NCBI RefSeq assembly: GCF_030811455.1
Contig: NZ_JAUSQU010000001.1
Span: forward strand, 1,860,001-1,924,000
Length of the DNA stretch: 64,000 nt
DNA from: Streptosporangium lutulentum
Lineage (GTDB): Bacteria > Actinomycetota > Actinomycetes > Streptosporangiales > Streptosporangiaceae
Reading direction: 5' to 3'
Below, piece after piece: positions 8,881-17,401 of this stretch. The translations under genes and the position numbers were made by a program. Positions within the stretch are counted from its first letter, which is position 1; each line of letters starts with the position of its first letter. The notes under the pieces are model-generated. The model made no database searches and was not told where the DNA came from. It saw nothing but the letters and a program-made list of their open reading frames with translations.

Positions 8881-9716
8881 GTGGCGGACCGCGGCGCGGG
8901 CAGGATCCGGCGGAGTTGGCCGGGGGCGGTGGGACGGGGCCGCCATTCGCGGGGGTATCCCAGGGAGACCTCCTCGAAGCGGACGCCGTCGTACGAGGTG
9001 GTCCGGGGAATGTGCAGGTGGCCGTAGACCATCGTGTGCACGTCGAAGCGCAGGTGCCAGTCGGCGGTGCGCTCGGTGCCGCACCAGATCGCGAACTCCG
9101 GGTGGCGCAGGACCAGCGTGGGGTCGCGGACCAGCGGGTAGTGGTTGACCAGCACCGTGGGGACGCCGGGAGGGCGCGCTTCCAGGCGGCGCTCCGTCTC
9201 GGCGACCCTGGCCTCGCACCAGGCGTCCCGGGAGGGATAGGGGTCGGGATGGAGCAGCATCTCGTCGGTGCAGACCACGCCCTTGTCATAGGCCAGGGCG
9301 AGTGCCTCCTCCTTGGTCGCGACGCCGGGCATGCGGAAGGTGTAGTCGTACAGCACGAACAGCGGAGCGACGGTGACCGGCCCGCCGGGGCCGGTCCAGG
9401 TCGGGTAGGGGTCCTCGGGCGTCACCACCCCCAGGTTCCGGCACACCTCGACGAGGTGGCGGTAGCGCTCCTCGCCGCGCAGCTGGACCGGGTCGCTGGG
9501 ATGGGTCCACAGCTCGTGGTTGCCCGGCGCCCACACCACCTTCTCGAACCGGTCGCCGAGCAGCCGCAGCGCCCATTCGACGTCGGAGACCTTCTCGGAG
9601 ACGTCTCCGGCGACCAGCAGCCAGTCGGAGGCGGAGGTGGGCCGCAACTCCTCGACGATGCGCCGGTTCTCCTGGTAGCCGATGTGCAGGTCGCTGATGG
9701 CCAGCAGCGACGTCAT
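8877..9716 (-). CDS. pptH: Metallophosphoesterase, PptH-type phosphopantetheinyl hydrolase
   Basis: A 279-aa calcineurin-like phosphoesterase with all metal motifs: DLHIG near residue 9, GDVSE, GNHELW, a later NHYP and the C-terminal GHLH. Position and overlap with the phosphopantetheinyl transferase match Mycobacterium tuberculosis Rv2795c (PptH), which removes phosphopantetheine from carrier proteins and opposes PptT. Assignment is therefore from family plus context. The ATG lies inside the stop of a possible small upstream ORF (ATGA at 9713-9716). Confidence 0.85.
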   Translation of the reverse strand: MTSLLAISDLHIGYQENRRIVEELRPTSASDWLLVAGDVSEKVSDVEWALRLLGDRFEKVVWAPGNHELWTHPSDPVQLRGEERYRHLVEVCRNLGVVTPEDPYPTWTGPGGPVTVAPLFVLYDYTFRMPGVATKEEALALAYDKGVVCTDEMLLHPDPYPSRDAWCEARVAETERRLEARPPGVPTVLVNHYPLVRDPTLVLRHPEFAIWCGTERTADWHLRFDVHTMVYGHLHIPRTTSYDGVRFEEVSLGYPREWRPRPTAPGQLRRILPAPRSAT

Positions 9717-9913
9717 GCGCGGACCGTCCCGGCCGGCTCGGTGGCTCTCCCGGTCACGGCCGCCCGGTGGCCGCCGCGTGCCACCCGGGGGACCGGTTCG
9801 CCTGATGTGTTCTTCTCCGGCACCGCCGCCTCCGTCCCACCCGATTCTCCGGGCATGGTCATGAGTTCGTCGTCGAGCACATGCACCCTCTCATGCCGGC
9901 CTCCGGAAGGCAT
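9713..9913 (-). CDS. Possible small protein (66 aa) translationally coupled to pptH
   Basis: A candidate ORF starting at ATG 9913 with GGAG six nt upstream and ending in a four-base overlap with the pptH start. The N-terminal half (ERVHVLDDELMTMPGE) is protein-like; the rest is low-complexity. No known domain. It may simply be a coupling leader ORF. The in-frame extension to 10042 is Arg/Pro-rich and looks non-coding. Confidence 0.35.
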   Translation of the reverse strand: MPSGGRHERVHVLDDELMTMPGESGGTEAAVPEKNTSGEPVPRVARGGHRAAVTGRATEPAGTVRA

Positions 9914-10104
9914 ATACGGCTCCGGAGACCGGCCCCGCCGAGGGGGTCGCCGGTCGTCCCTGCGGGCGCGGGTCCGGCGTGCCCCACTTTTCGGCGCGAC
10001 CTGTTCGCCACCGCTCACGTGACCGCAGAGAACCGTAATCAACTGGTATCCATGAGTGACGTCATACCCGTGCGCCTGGCAGGAATGGAAGCGATTCTTA
10101 ACCC

Positions 10105-11190
10105 ATGACCACTTTCACAAGCACGCCGATGTGCTGCATCGCGCCCCCCGATCTCCTCAACGCGGTCGTCGAACACGGCAGCCCCGAAGAGCAGGAAGCG
10201 GCGCTCAGGACCCTGGACGTGTCGGACGCCGGCCGAGCGCAGCGCTCCGCGGTCGCGGGCCTGTTGCGGAGCAATCTCACCATCGCCGATGTGGCTCCCG
10301 CCCCCGGGATGGTCCGGACGGTCTACGACGCGGAGAACGGCGGTGACTTCCACCTTCCCGGACGGAGGATGCGAGGAGAGGGCGATCCGCCGGTCACCGA
10401 CGAGGCGGTCAACGACGCCTACGACGGTTCCGGCGCCACCTACGACTTCTACCGGGAGATCTTCGGGCGCGACAGCATCAACGGGCTGGGCCTGGAGATC
10501 GTGTCCTCGGTCCACTACGGGCTCGCCTACGACAACGCCGCCTGGACCGGCTTTCAGATGATCTACGGCGACGGCAGCGGGAAGATCTTCGTCAAGGGGT
10601 CTCTCGCGAAGTCGATCGACATCATCGCCCACGAGCTGACCCACGGCATCACCCAGTTCACGGCGCAACTGGAGTACAGGAAGCAGTCCGGAGCCCTGAA
10701 CGAGTCCTTCTCCGACGTCTTCGGCTCCCTGGTGAAGCAGTACGGCCGCGGGCAGACGGCGGACCAGGCCGACTGGTTGATCGGCGAGGGCATCCTGGGC
10801 ACCGCCCTGCAGGGGACGGCCCTGCGCTCGATGAAGGCGCCGGGCACCGCCTGGTCGACCTCCGGAGGGGGAGACAACCAGCCGGCGCACATGCGCGACT
10901 ACGTCGACCTGCCCGACGACCGCAACCCCGCGAACGACCACGGCGGCGTCCACATCAACTCCGGCATCCCCAACCACGCCTTCTACCTCGCGGCCACCGC
11001 CATCGGCGGCCACGCCTGGGAGATCGCCGGCCGGATCTGGTACGTCACGCTCACCGAGCGGCTCGGGCCGCGATCCGATTTCGTGGAAGCGGCCGAGGCG
11101 ACCGTGGAGGTGGCCGGAGAATTGTTCGGTGGCGACGGCGACGAGCAGAAGAAGGTGCGGGGCGCATGGCAGCAGGTCGGAGTCCTATAA
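10105..11190 (+). CDS. M4 family (thermolysin/protealysin-like) metalloprotease
   Basis: A 361-aa zinc endopeptidase. Zinc ligands and catalytic base are His176-Glu177 and His180 in HELTH, with third ligand Glu200 in GALNESFSD; the catalytic His region is GGVHINSGIPNHAF. The N-terminus is a short ~50-aa protealysin-type precursor (STPMCCIAPPDLL) and there is no signal peptide, as in protealysins, which are intracellular or exported non-classically. The next gene encodes an emfourin-like inhibitor 25 nt after the stop, a known protease-inhibitor operon. The ribosome site is poor (GGAAG about 12 nt upstream), so the start carries some doubt. Confidence 0.92.
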   Translation: MTTFTSTPMCCIAPPDLLNAVVEHGSPEEQEAALRTLDVSDAGRAQRSAVAGLLRSNLTIADVAPAPGMVRTVYDAENGGDFHLPGRRMRGEGDPPVTDEAVNDAYDGSGATYDFYREIFGRDSINGLGLEIVSSVHYGLAYDNAAWTGFQMIYGDGSGKIFVKGSLAKSIDIIAHELTHGITQFTAQLEYRKQSGALNESFSDVFGSLVKQYGRGQTADQADWLIGEGILGTALQGTALRSMKAPGTAWSTSGGGDNQPAHMRDYVDLPDDRNPANDHGGVHINSGIPNHAFYLAATAIGGHAWEIAGRIWYVTLTERLGPRSDFVEAAEATVEVAGELFGGDGDEQKKVRGAWQQVGVL

Positions 11191-11215
11191 AAGGCATTCA
11201 TCTAGGATTATGCCT

Positions 11216-11536
11216 ATGAAGGTGTCGATCGTACGCGGTGGCGGTTTTGCTGGCCTTGTCACGATCACTACGGTGGACTCGGCGTCGTTGACGCCCGGGG
11301 ACGCCGCGACGCTGCGGGCCAAGGTGGAACAGGCCGGCTTGTCGGAGCCGCCGGGGCGGGAGGGCGGCTCACCCCCGATGCCCGATCGCTTCGACTACGA
11401 GGTGACGGTGGAGGACCGGGGCCGTGCGCACACGGTGCGCGTGAGCGAGCAGGACCTCTCCGCTCCGCTCCGTTCCCTCATCGCGTACGTGGACTCGCTG
11501 CCCGGGCGGCAGGAACGGGTCGGCCCGCCCGGCTGA
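11216..11536 (+). CDS. Emfourin-type protealysin inhibitor
   Basis: A 106-aa protein matching the emfourin (M4in) pattern: N-terminal MKVSIVRGGGFAGL strand, a middle helix with LRAKVEQAGL, then DRFDYEVTVED and VSEQDLSAPLRSLIAYV. Emfourins bind and inhibit protealysin-like M4 proteases encoded next to them. ATG 11216 is preferred over ATG 11210 because AGGA lies 8 nt from the former and only 2 nt from the latter. Co-transcribed with the M4 gene, which implies the cell limits this protease internally. Confidence 0.85.
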   Translation: MKVSIVRGGGFAGLVTITTVDSASLTPGDAATLRAKVEQAGLSEPPGREGGSPPMPDRFDYEVTVEDRGRAHTVRVSEQDLSAPLRSLIAYVDSLPGRQERVGPPG

Positions 11537-12010
11537 TCGTCTGTGTGGCCTCCGTCCCCGCGCCGGCGTTCCGCGGGGACGGAGCGGCCCCGGCGGAGGC
11601 TCCCGGCGGCGTGGGCTCGATGTGGGCTCGGCGGTGTGGACTCTGGCGCCCGGAGGCGTGTGGCGGGCGGCCGGCGACGGAGTGGACGTCCGAGCCGGTC
11701 TCGTATGTCAGTGGTGGCGCATATACCTTTTTGTCCGGCCGTGATTGCGCGAGAAGCGCCACAGCCCATGTCTTGACGTGATTTTTGCTGGAAGAAACTC
11801 GACGTCGCCGCCCTGATTCTGGTGTAGGAATTCTCTGTCGTGATTACCTCGATGTGATGGTCCACCGGTAAGCGCAGGTCATACGGGCAGCGGAATTTTC
11901 AACGTTCGCCGGTTTTGTCATGTCTTGACGGCAATTATCTTCATATATGGATTAATGCCGTGCGTGAATTCACATTGGTGGGGGAGATATTCCGATATAC
12001 GGAGGTGTGT
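11537..12010. other. Intergenic region with AT-richer promoter segment for the subtilase
   Basis: No convincing ORF. The last 200 bp are unusually AT-rich for this window. A -35-like TTGACG lies at 11925-11930 with a weak -10 around 11948-11953. A perfect 10-bp palindrome GTGAATTCAC is at 11964-11973, between that promoter and the gene, a possible operator. All are inferences from pattern. Confidence 0.35.
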
Positions 12011-13801
12011 GTGAAAGGCGTCATCGTCATCGCCGCTGTCGCGGCTCTAGCGGCGGCGGGGCTGGCACCCCCCGCGCAAGCCTGGCGGGTGCACGCCGAG
12101 CCCGGTGTGAAGACCGAATACGTCGTTCTCTACAGGAGCGGCGTCAGCGCCACCGCCGCCCGGCAGGCCGTGAGGTCCGCGGGCGGGACCATCGTCAGGG
12201 AGAACAGCGCGGTCGGTGTCGCCACGATCACCACGACGAACGCGGACTTCGCCGACGCGGTGCGCGGCAGCGGCTCGATCGAGGGCGTCGCCCACAATCG
12301 CTCCATGAGCGGTACGCCGGCCCCCCAGCGGCAGGCCGGCGTGCGCCGGGCCGTCAAGATGGGGGCGGTGGAGAGGGCAGGTCACGGCGCCCCGGCCGAC
12401 TCCGCCTCGGGTGAGACGCGGGGAAGACCGCTGAGGATGCGGTCCGGCAAGCCGCTGGGCATGCGGTCGGGCAGTCCGGCGAATCCGGCACCCGCCGCCG
12501 AGCCGCTGTCAGAGCTGCAGTGGGACATGAAGCAGATCCACGCGACGGCCGACGGCGCCTACCGGGAGCACCAGGGCGACCCGGGCGTGCTGGTCGGCAT
12601 CCTCGACACCGGGGTGGACGCCTCACACCCCGACATCGCACCGAACTTCAACCACAAGCTGAGCCGTAACTTCACCGTCGACATCCCCGTCGACGCCAAC
12701 GGAAAATCGCTCGACGGTCCGTGCGAGGCGGAGCCGGACCGTTCCTGCAACGACCCGGCGGATGTCGACGAGCGAGACCACGGCACGCACGTGGCGTCGT
12801 CGATCGCCTCCCCGATCAACCGGCTCGGCATCGCGGGGGTGGCCCCCAAGGTCTCGATCGTGAGCCTTCGCGTCGGTCAGGACTCCGGCCTCTTCTTCCT
12901 GCAGCCGAGCGTGGACGCGCTGACCTACGCCGGCGACGTCGGCATCGACGTGGTCAACATGAGCTACTACATCGATCCGTGGTTGTTCAACTGCACCGAC
13001 AACCCGGCCGACTCCGCCGCCGACCGGCTGGAGCAGGTCACGATCATCAAGGCCACCCAGCGGGCGCTCACCTACGCCCACGACAGGGGTGTGACCCTGA
13101 TATCGGCCGCGGGCAACGGCTCCACCGACTACACCAGGGAACTCACGGACGCGTCCAGCCCCGACGTGGCCGGCATACCGGGGGAGGCCCCCTACTCCCG
13201 CAAGATCACACCGAGCTGCCTGTCCATGCCGACCGAGGGCGACCACGTGATCTCGATCTCCTCGACCGCCATCAGCAAGCGCAAGGCGTACTACTCCGAC
13301 TACGGCGACGGCTACGTCGACCTCGCCGCGCCCGGCGGGGACGTCTTCGACACCGCGGCCGGCACCCATGATGTCTCCAGGGCGACGCTCGCGGCCTATC
13401 CCAAGGCGATGGCCGAGGCGCGTGGCCAGCTCAAGCCCGACGGCACGCCCAAGGTCACCAGCGTGATCCGTGACTGCAGGGGCACCGTCTGCGGCTACTA
13501 CCAGTATCTCCAGGGAACCTCGATGGCGGCGCCGCGCGCGGCCGGGGTGGCCGCGCTGATCGTCAGCAGGTTCGGCCGTCCCGACCCGGTGCACGGAGGC
13601 AAGACGCTCGACCCTGCCGTGGTGGAGGACCGCCTCCGAAACTCCGCGACCAGGATGTCCTGCCCCACCGTGTCAGCCTCCACCTACACCAGGAAACTCT
13701 CGGACGCCACTGTGACCGAGAAACAGGTCTGCGAGGGCAGCGGGCCCCGCAACGGTTTCTACGGTTCCGGCATCGTCGATGCCCTGAGAGCCGTCCACTG
13801 A
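12011..13801 (+). CDS. Secreted S8 family serine peptidase (subtilase)
   Basis: A 596-aa exported subtilisin-like protease. GTG 12011 has GGAGG 5 nt upstream and opens directly onto a Sec signal (KGVIVIAAVAALAAAGLAPPAQA, cleavage after AQA). An I9-type propeptide follows (YVVLYRSGVS to about residue 105), then the catalytic domain: Asp199 in GILDTGVDASHPD, His257 in DHGTHVAS and Ser504 in GTSMAAP, with the oxyanion Asn in SAAGNGS. The reading frame stays open to 11915 but that extension has no ribosome site. Probably an extracellular nutritional or maturation protease; the neighbouring gene is also secreted. Confidence 0.92.
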   Translation: MKGVIVIAAVAALAAAGLAPPAQAWRVHAEPGVKTEYVVLYRSGVSATAARQAVRSAGGTIVRENSAVGVATITTTNADFADAVRGSGSIEGVAHNRSMSGTPAPQRQAGVRRAVKMGAVERAGHGAPADSASGETRGRPLRMRSGKPLGMRSGSPANPAPAAEPLSELQWDMKQIHATADGAYREHQGDPGVLVGILDTGVDASHPDIAPNFNHKLSRNFTVDIPVDANGKSLDGPCEAEPDRSCNDPADVDERDHGTHVASSIASPINRLGIAGVAPKVSIVSLRVGQDSGLFFLQPSVDALTYAGDVGIDVVNMSYYIDPWLFNCTDNPADSAADRLEQVTIIKATQRALTYAHDRGVTLISAAGNGSTDYTRELTDASSPDVAGIPGEAPYSRKITPSCLSMPTEGDHVISISSTAISKRKAYYSDYGDGYVDLAAPGGDVFDTAAGTHDVSRATLAAYPKAMAEARGQLKPDGTPKVTSVIRDCRGTVCGYYQYLQGTSMAAPRAAGVAALIVSRFGRPDPVHGGKTLDPAVVEDRLRNSATRMSCPTVSASTYTRKLSDATVTEKQVCEGSGPRNGFYGSGIVDALRAVH

Positions 13802-13984
13802 CCCGAATCCGGCGGGACGCATACGTCCTCTGGTAGGCGGGGGCGCTCAGCCTGGATGGCGCATGATCGTTGGAGGATGTGCCGGTGCCGACCGGCTGAC
13901 GACGGGACCTCGAGCGGGTGGGCGATATGCCAAATGAATCACCAGGCACAGGCCCAGAACGTCACCGGCGCCAGGAGGCCCAGG

Positions 13985-14022
13985 GGCGGGGGGCGTCCAT
14001 GAGCGTGAGGACGCCCCCCGCC
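13985..14022. terminator. Rho-independent-like hairpin between convergent genes
   Basis: A perfect 14-bp GC-rich inverted repeat (13985-13998 and 14009-14022) with a 10-nt loop, starting 5 nt past the stop of the glycoside hydrolase. No T-tract, as is usual in high-GC actinomycetes. It may also serve the convergent subtilase that ends 180 nt away. Confidence 0.8.
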
Positions 14023-14026
14023 GCTG

Positions 14027-16066
14027 CTATCGGGTCGTGCAGACGCTTCCGTTGAGGGTGAAGGTGGCAGGCAGCACGTTCGGGCCGCTGTAGTTGCCGA
14101 CGAAGCCGATCGTGGTCGACGCGCCGGTGGGTAGCGAGCCGTTGCCGGAGTCGTTGACGACCTTGACGTCCTGCTCGTTCTGCGTCCAGACGGCGCTCCA
14201 GCCGCTGTCCAGGCGCTGCCACGTCCTGGGCCAGTTGAAGTTCAGGGTCCAGCCATTGATCGGCGCGCCGTGGTTGGTGATGTCGATGGCACCGACGTAG
14301 CCGCTGCCCCAGTCGGACTGCTTGGTCAGACGTACGGAGCATGAACTGGAAGCGGGCGTGCCGGTCGTGAACGTCAGCGGCGAGGAGGGCGACGAGACGC
14401 CACCGCCGCTGTCCCGTGCGATCACGTTGACCGTGTGGCGAGTGCCCGGCCTCAGGTTGTTCGCGGTGAACGAGGTGCCTGCGGTCTCGCCGATCTGCTC
14501 GCTGACGGCTCCGTTCTGGCGGTGGATCTCATACTTCACGATCGGGCGCGCGCCGGCGGAGGCGGCGGGCCAGGAGATCGTGGCGGCCCTGTCCGTCACG
14601 TCCGAGGCCGTCGGCTGCCCCGGCGTGCCCGGCAGTCCGACCTGGGCGGAGGCGGGACGCAGGACGATCGTGGTCAGTGAGAGCGGTGGCAACGCCTGGC
14701 TGATCGCGCTGCCCGTGGCCGAACTGGCGATGCTCGTGGCGCCGTTGGTGTGGGTCAGCACGGTGGGAGCCCCGGACGCCGGGCTGAAGCCGGAGTAGCC
14801 GATGGTGACGGGGTAGGACGTGTCGGACGAAGTGTTGATCAGCAGGACGGCCAGATCGCCGTTGGGACGGCGCGCGGCGTGTGCGCTGACCTTCGCCTGG
14901 TCGGTTGCGGCCCGGATGAACCGGTCGCCGGGGCGGGCGAACCTGCTCACCATCTGGAGCGCGTAGTACGGCGCGAAGGGTGTGTTCGCCGATGGTTCGC
15001 AGACGCTGCCGTCGGAGGTGCACGCCCCGCTCGACAGCAGGCCGAAGTCGCCGTAGTCGGTGTGCCCCTCGACCTGCGTGACGTTGCCGATGCCGTTGTG
15101 GACGTTCCACCAGTCGACCGTGAACACCCCCTGAGCCAGCAGCGTCGAGTAGGCGTCGGCGGCGGCCAGCGCACCGGGCTGGGTCGTCGTGCCGTTGCTG
15201 CTCGACCCGGTGTTGAATTCGGTCATCGCGATGCCGATCCGCTCGGAGCCCGGCCCCGCGTACTTCGCGACCTGCTGACGGGTGAGTTGGATCATGTCCG
15301 GAATGTGCGCGGTCCTGTCGAAGGCGCCGGGGTACCAGTGCAGGATCACAAAGTCGATCTTCGACCCGGCGGCGGCCAGGACGACCTCGTTCCAGGTTCC
15401 GCTGTCGCCGTCGGCGATTATCCCGTCGGGCCAGTTGGCCGGCGTGGTCAGCACCGCGCCGATCTTGATGGTCGGGTCGACGGCCTTCATCGCGTCGGAG
15501 TAGGCCACGACATGGCGTGCGTACTCGGCAGGGCTCTTGTCGGCGTGGTTGTCGGCCTCCCAGGCGGAGCCGTAGCGGCCGTTGCCGTAGTTCTCGTTGC
15601 CGATCTCCCAGTATTTGACGCCGTAGCCCTTGGTGATGTTGGCGTGCCGCACCCAGGCCGCGGCCTCTTCCGCCGTGCCGGTGCCGTAGTTGGCGGTCAC
15701 CATCGGCTGCGCCCCGGTGCGCCGCACGCCGCGCATGAAGGTGTCGAAGCCGGTGTTGGGAGCCACGTAGCCGCCGGGAGCGGTGTGGTCGGCCCAGTGG
15801 TAGATGTCGGAGTACGAGCCGCCGGGATAGCGCAGCAGCTTCATGCCCGCCTCCTTGAGCAGGTCGGCGGTTTCGTCGGTGCCCAGCCGGCTGTCCCAGA
15901 TCGCATGGTTGGTACCGATGCCGGTTTCGGGGACGGTGGCGAGCGCGGCGCGGGCGTTCACGGTCACCGCGACCGGGGCGACCTCGTCGGCCCGCGCCGC
16001 GGGGACGTTCAGGACGGTCAGCGTCAGCAGGACGGCGGACGCGGCCCGTAACAGAGTTCTTGGCAT
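14027..16066 (-). CDS. Secreted glycoside hydrolase with FnIII and CBM2 domains
   Basis: A 679-aa extracellular polysaccharide-degrading enzyme. Residues 1-26 are a signal peptide (cleavage after ARA). The TIM-barrel catalytic domain (about 35-450) has the clan GH-A motifs WEIGNENYG with Glu158 as likely acid/base and IAMTEFNTG with Glu283 as likely nucleophile, resembling GH51-type alpha-L-arabinofuranosidases. A fibronectin-III linker follows (about 470-560), then a Pro/Ser link and a C-terminal family-2 carbohydrate-binding module (about 575-679, CSVRL start, GWTLNFNWP, with paired Cys ends). ATG 16066 has GAGGTG 5 nt upstream. Exact GH family is not certain. Confidence 0.85.
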   Translation of the reverse strand: MPRTLLRAASAVLLTLTVLNVPAARADEVAPVAVTVNARAALATVPETGIGTNHAIWDSRLGTDETADLLKEAGMKLLRYPGGSYSDIYHWADHTAPGGYVAPNTGFDTFMRGVRRTGAQPMVTANYGTGTAEEAAAWVRHANITKGYGVKYWEIGNENYGNGRYGSAWEADNHADKSPAEYARHVVAYSDAMKAVDPTIKIGAVLTTPANWPDGIIADGDSGTWNEVVLAAAGSKIDFVILHWYPGAFDRTAHIPDMIQLTRQQVAKYAGPGSERIGIAMTEFNTGSSSNGTTTQPGALAAADAYSTLLAQGVFTVDWWNVHNGIGNVTQVEGHTDYGDFGLLSSGACTSDGSVCEPSANTPFAPYYALQMVSRFARPGDRFIRAATDQAKVSAHAARRPNGDLAVLLINTSSDTSYPVTIGYSGFSPASGAPTVLTHTNGATSIASSATGSAISQALPPLSLTTIVLRPASAQVGLPGTPGQPTASDVTDRAATISWPAASAGARPIVKYEIHRQNGAVSEQIGETAGTSFTANNLRPGTRHTVNVIARDSGGGVSSPSSPLTFTTGTPASSSCSVRLTKQSDWGSGYVGAIDITNHGAPINGWTLNFNWPRTWQRLDSGWSAVWTQNEQDVKVVNDSGNGSLPTGASTTIGFVGNYSGPNVLPATFTLNGSVCTTR

Positions 16067-16259
16067 CGGTGCACCTCGCAACGGATAGTGGCGTTCACTC
16101 GACACCCCCTCCCTGACCCGGAGGCAACATGATCGTGGGTGGTCGCCTCATATCCGTCAACAGCCGGTGAAACTTTCAGACTCCAGCCCGCTCCGGTGAA
16201 GTGATGACAGTCACGAGCCGACGTAGGCGGCATGGGCCTCGGAAATTTTTCGCGGGATC

Positions 16260-16286
16260 TGTCACAACCCGGAGGTCCGTCCTGTC
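16260..16286 (+). promoter_or_regulatory. ECF41-like promoter upstream of truncated NmrA-type gene
   Basis: TGTCACA at 16260-16266 is followed by CGTC (16278-16281) and TGTC (16283-16286). ECF41 sigma factors are known to use a TGTCACA -35 and CGTC -10 upstream of oxidoreductase/epimerase-type genes. Spacing to CGTC is 11 nt rather than the expected ~16; TGTC is at 16. The resemblance is suggestive only. The start codon of the gene remnant is 52 nt downstream. Confidence 0.4.
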
Positions 16287-16338
16287 TTAGCCGGCGACCG
16301 AGGGCGAGCAAGGGCCCCGGCGGACAGGAAGGCTCATC

Positions 16339-16426
16339 ATGAAGATCGTGGTAGTTGGCGGGACCGGCCTCATCGGGTCGAAGCTCGTGGCAAAGCTGGG
16401 GGCACGATCCCGTGGTTCCGTCTCGC
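16339..16426 (+). pseudogene. 5' remnant of an NmrA-like NAD(P)-binding (SDR) gene
   Basis: An ATG with a strong AGGAAGG ribosome site opens MKIVVVGGTGLIGSKLVAKL, the Rossmann GxxGxxG start of NAD(P)H-binding SDR/NmrA oxidoreductases. After codon 20 the family sequence continues only in the next frame (GHDPVVPSRS), indicating a small indel, and by about 16426 similarity ends at the stop of the opposite-strand M24 gene. The other ~200 codons are absent. It is therefore a decapitated gene left at a recombination or deletion junction. Confidence 0.75.
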
Positions 16427-17401
16427 TCAGTGGTCGAGGACGTGGAGGGACTGCGAGCTCCCGCTGAGCCGCCGCGCCCCGGTGGGGGTGCACACCACGA
16501 CGTCGGCCACCCGCGCGCCGAACAGGTCGGGCAGGTAGATCGCCGGTTCGACGCACACCGTCATGCCGGGCGCGAGGACGGTCGGGTCACCGGGTGCGAG
16601 CCACGGGCCCTCGTCGTGGCCGAGGCCGACACCCCGCCCCAGCCGCTCCGCGGCGTAGTGGCCGTAGCCGCTGTCCTCGATCACCTCCCGGGCGGCCCGC
16701 CCGGCCTCCGCCGCCGGCACGCCGGGCCGCAGCGCGTCGAAGGCGGCGCGCTGCGCGGCGAGGACCACCGAGTACATCGCCTCGAAGTCCTCGGGGGGCT
16801 CGGCCACCGCGAACACGCGGGCGACCTCCGCGTAGTGGTCTCCCCACCTCCCGCACACCGAGACCAGGAGCGCGTCGCCCGGATTGATCACGCGGTCGCA
16901 CGGCACGTGCCCGGGGACGGCGCTGTGCTCGCCGGCCGCCACGAGCACCGACCGCACCTCCTCGCACCCCGCCTCGATCATCATGGCCCACAGCCGTCGC
17001 GCCATCGCGCGCTCGGTGGCCCCGAACCACGCCGGCTCGCGGGCCATGAGCAGGACCGCGTCCGCCGCCGACGCCGCGTGTTCCGACGCCGAGACCTCCG
17101 CGGGCCCCCTGTTCAGCCGGAGCGGGGCGAGCACGGCCGACGCCAGCACGAGTTCGGCCTCCACCCGCAGCGAGAACAGCTCCCCGGCCCGCATCTCGGG
17201 ATCCACCCCGACGCGGCGGGCGGAGACGGGGACGAGCGCCGCCGCCTCCAGCGGGCCGGTCGCGACGGCGGGAGGGCCGTCCATGGTCACGACGAGATAC
17301 CCGTCGCCCCGGCCGCCCAGGTAACGGAAGTCGGGGGAGGGGCGCAGGATCAGGGCGTCGATCCCCTCCTCGGCCATCCTGAGGAGCACCTCGTCGATCA
17401 T
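16427..17401 (-). CDS. M24-fold (Xaa-Pro aminopeptidase/creatinase-like) protein
   Basis: A 324-aa pita-bread-fold protein at the end of the peptide ABC operon; its ATG overlaps the ATPase stop (ATGA, 17398-17401). The C-terminal M24 domain is clear (GVGLGHDEGPWLAPGD and PGMTVCVEPAIY), keeping the His and one Glu ligand. The other metal positions look replaced: the usual DxG strand reads VSVCG, the second Asp region reads YAEVARVF, and the final IEDT strand reads RVADVV. It may act like metal-free creatinase-type C-N hydrolases, or be a degenerate dipeptidase processing imported peptides. An upstream in-frame extension overlaps the ATPase and was rejected. Confidence 0.8.
   Translation of the reverse strand: MIDEVLLRMAEEGIDALILRPSPDFRYLGGRGDGYLVVTMDGPPAVATGPLEAAALVPVSARRVGVDPEMRAGELFSLRVEAELVLASAVLAPLRLNRGPAEVSASEHAASAADAVLLMAREPAWFGATERAMARRLWAMMIEAGCEEVRSVLVAAGEHSAVPGHVPCDRVINPGDALLVSVCGRWGDHYAEVARVFAVAEPPEDFEAMYSVVLAAQRAAFDALRPGVPAAEAGRAAREVIEDSGYGHYAAERLGRGVGLGHDEGPWLAPGDPTVLAPGMTVCVEPAIYLPDLFGARVADVVVCTPTGARRLSGSSQSLHVLDH

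Noticed and set aside
9914..10042. Longer version (109 aa) of the small ORF upstream of pptH
   Set aside because: The added N-terminal part is Arg/Pro-rich with no ribosome site; the shorter start at 9913 has GGAG at good spacing.
10045..10068. GGTAT...ATACC and TGACGTCA palindrome upstream of the M4 protease as operator
   Set aside because: The two dyads have different centres and are short; no supporting second copy was seen.
12623..13594. Long minus-strand ORF inside the subtilase gene
   Set aside because: Shadow frame; composition is Gly/Arg/Val/Asp-rich and the sense strand carries the full catalytic triad.
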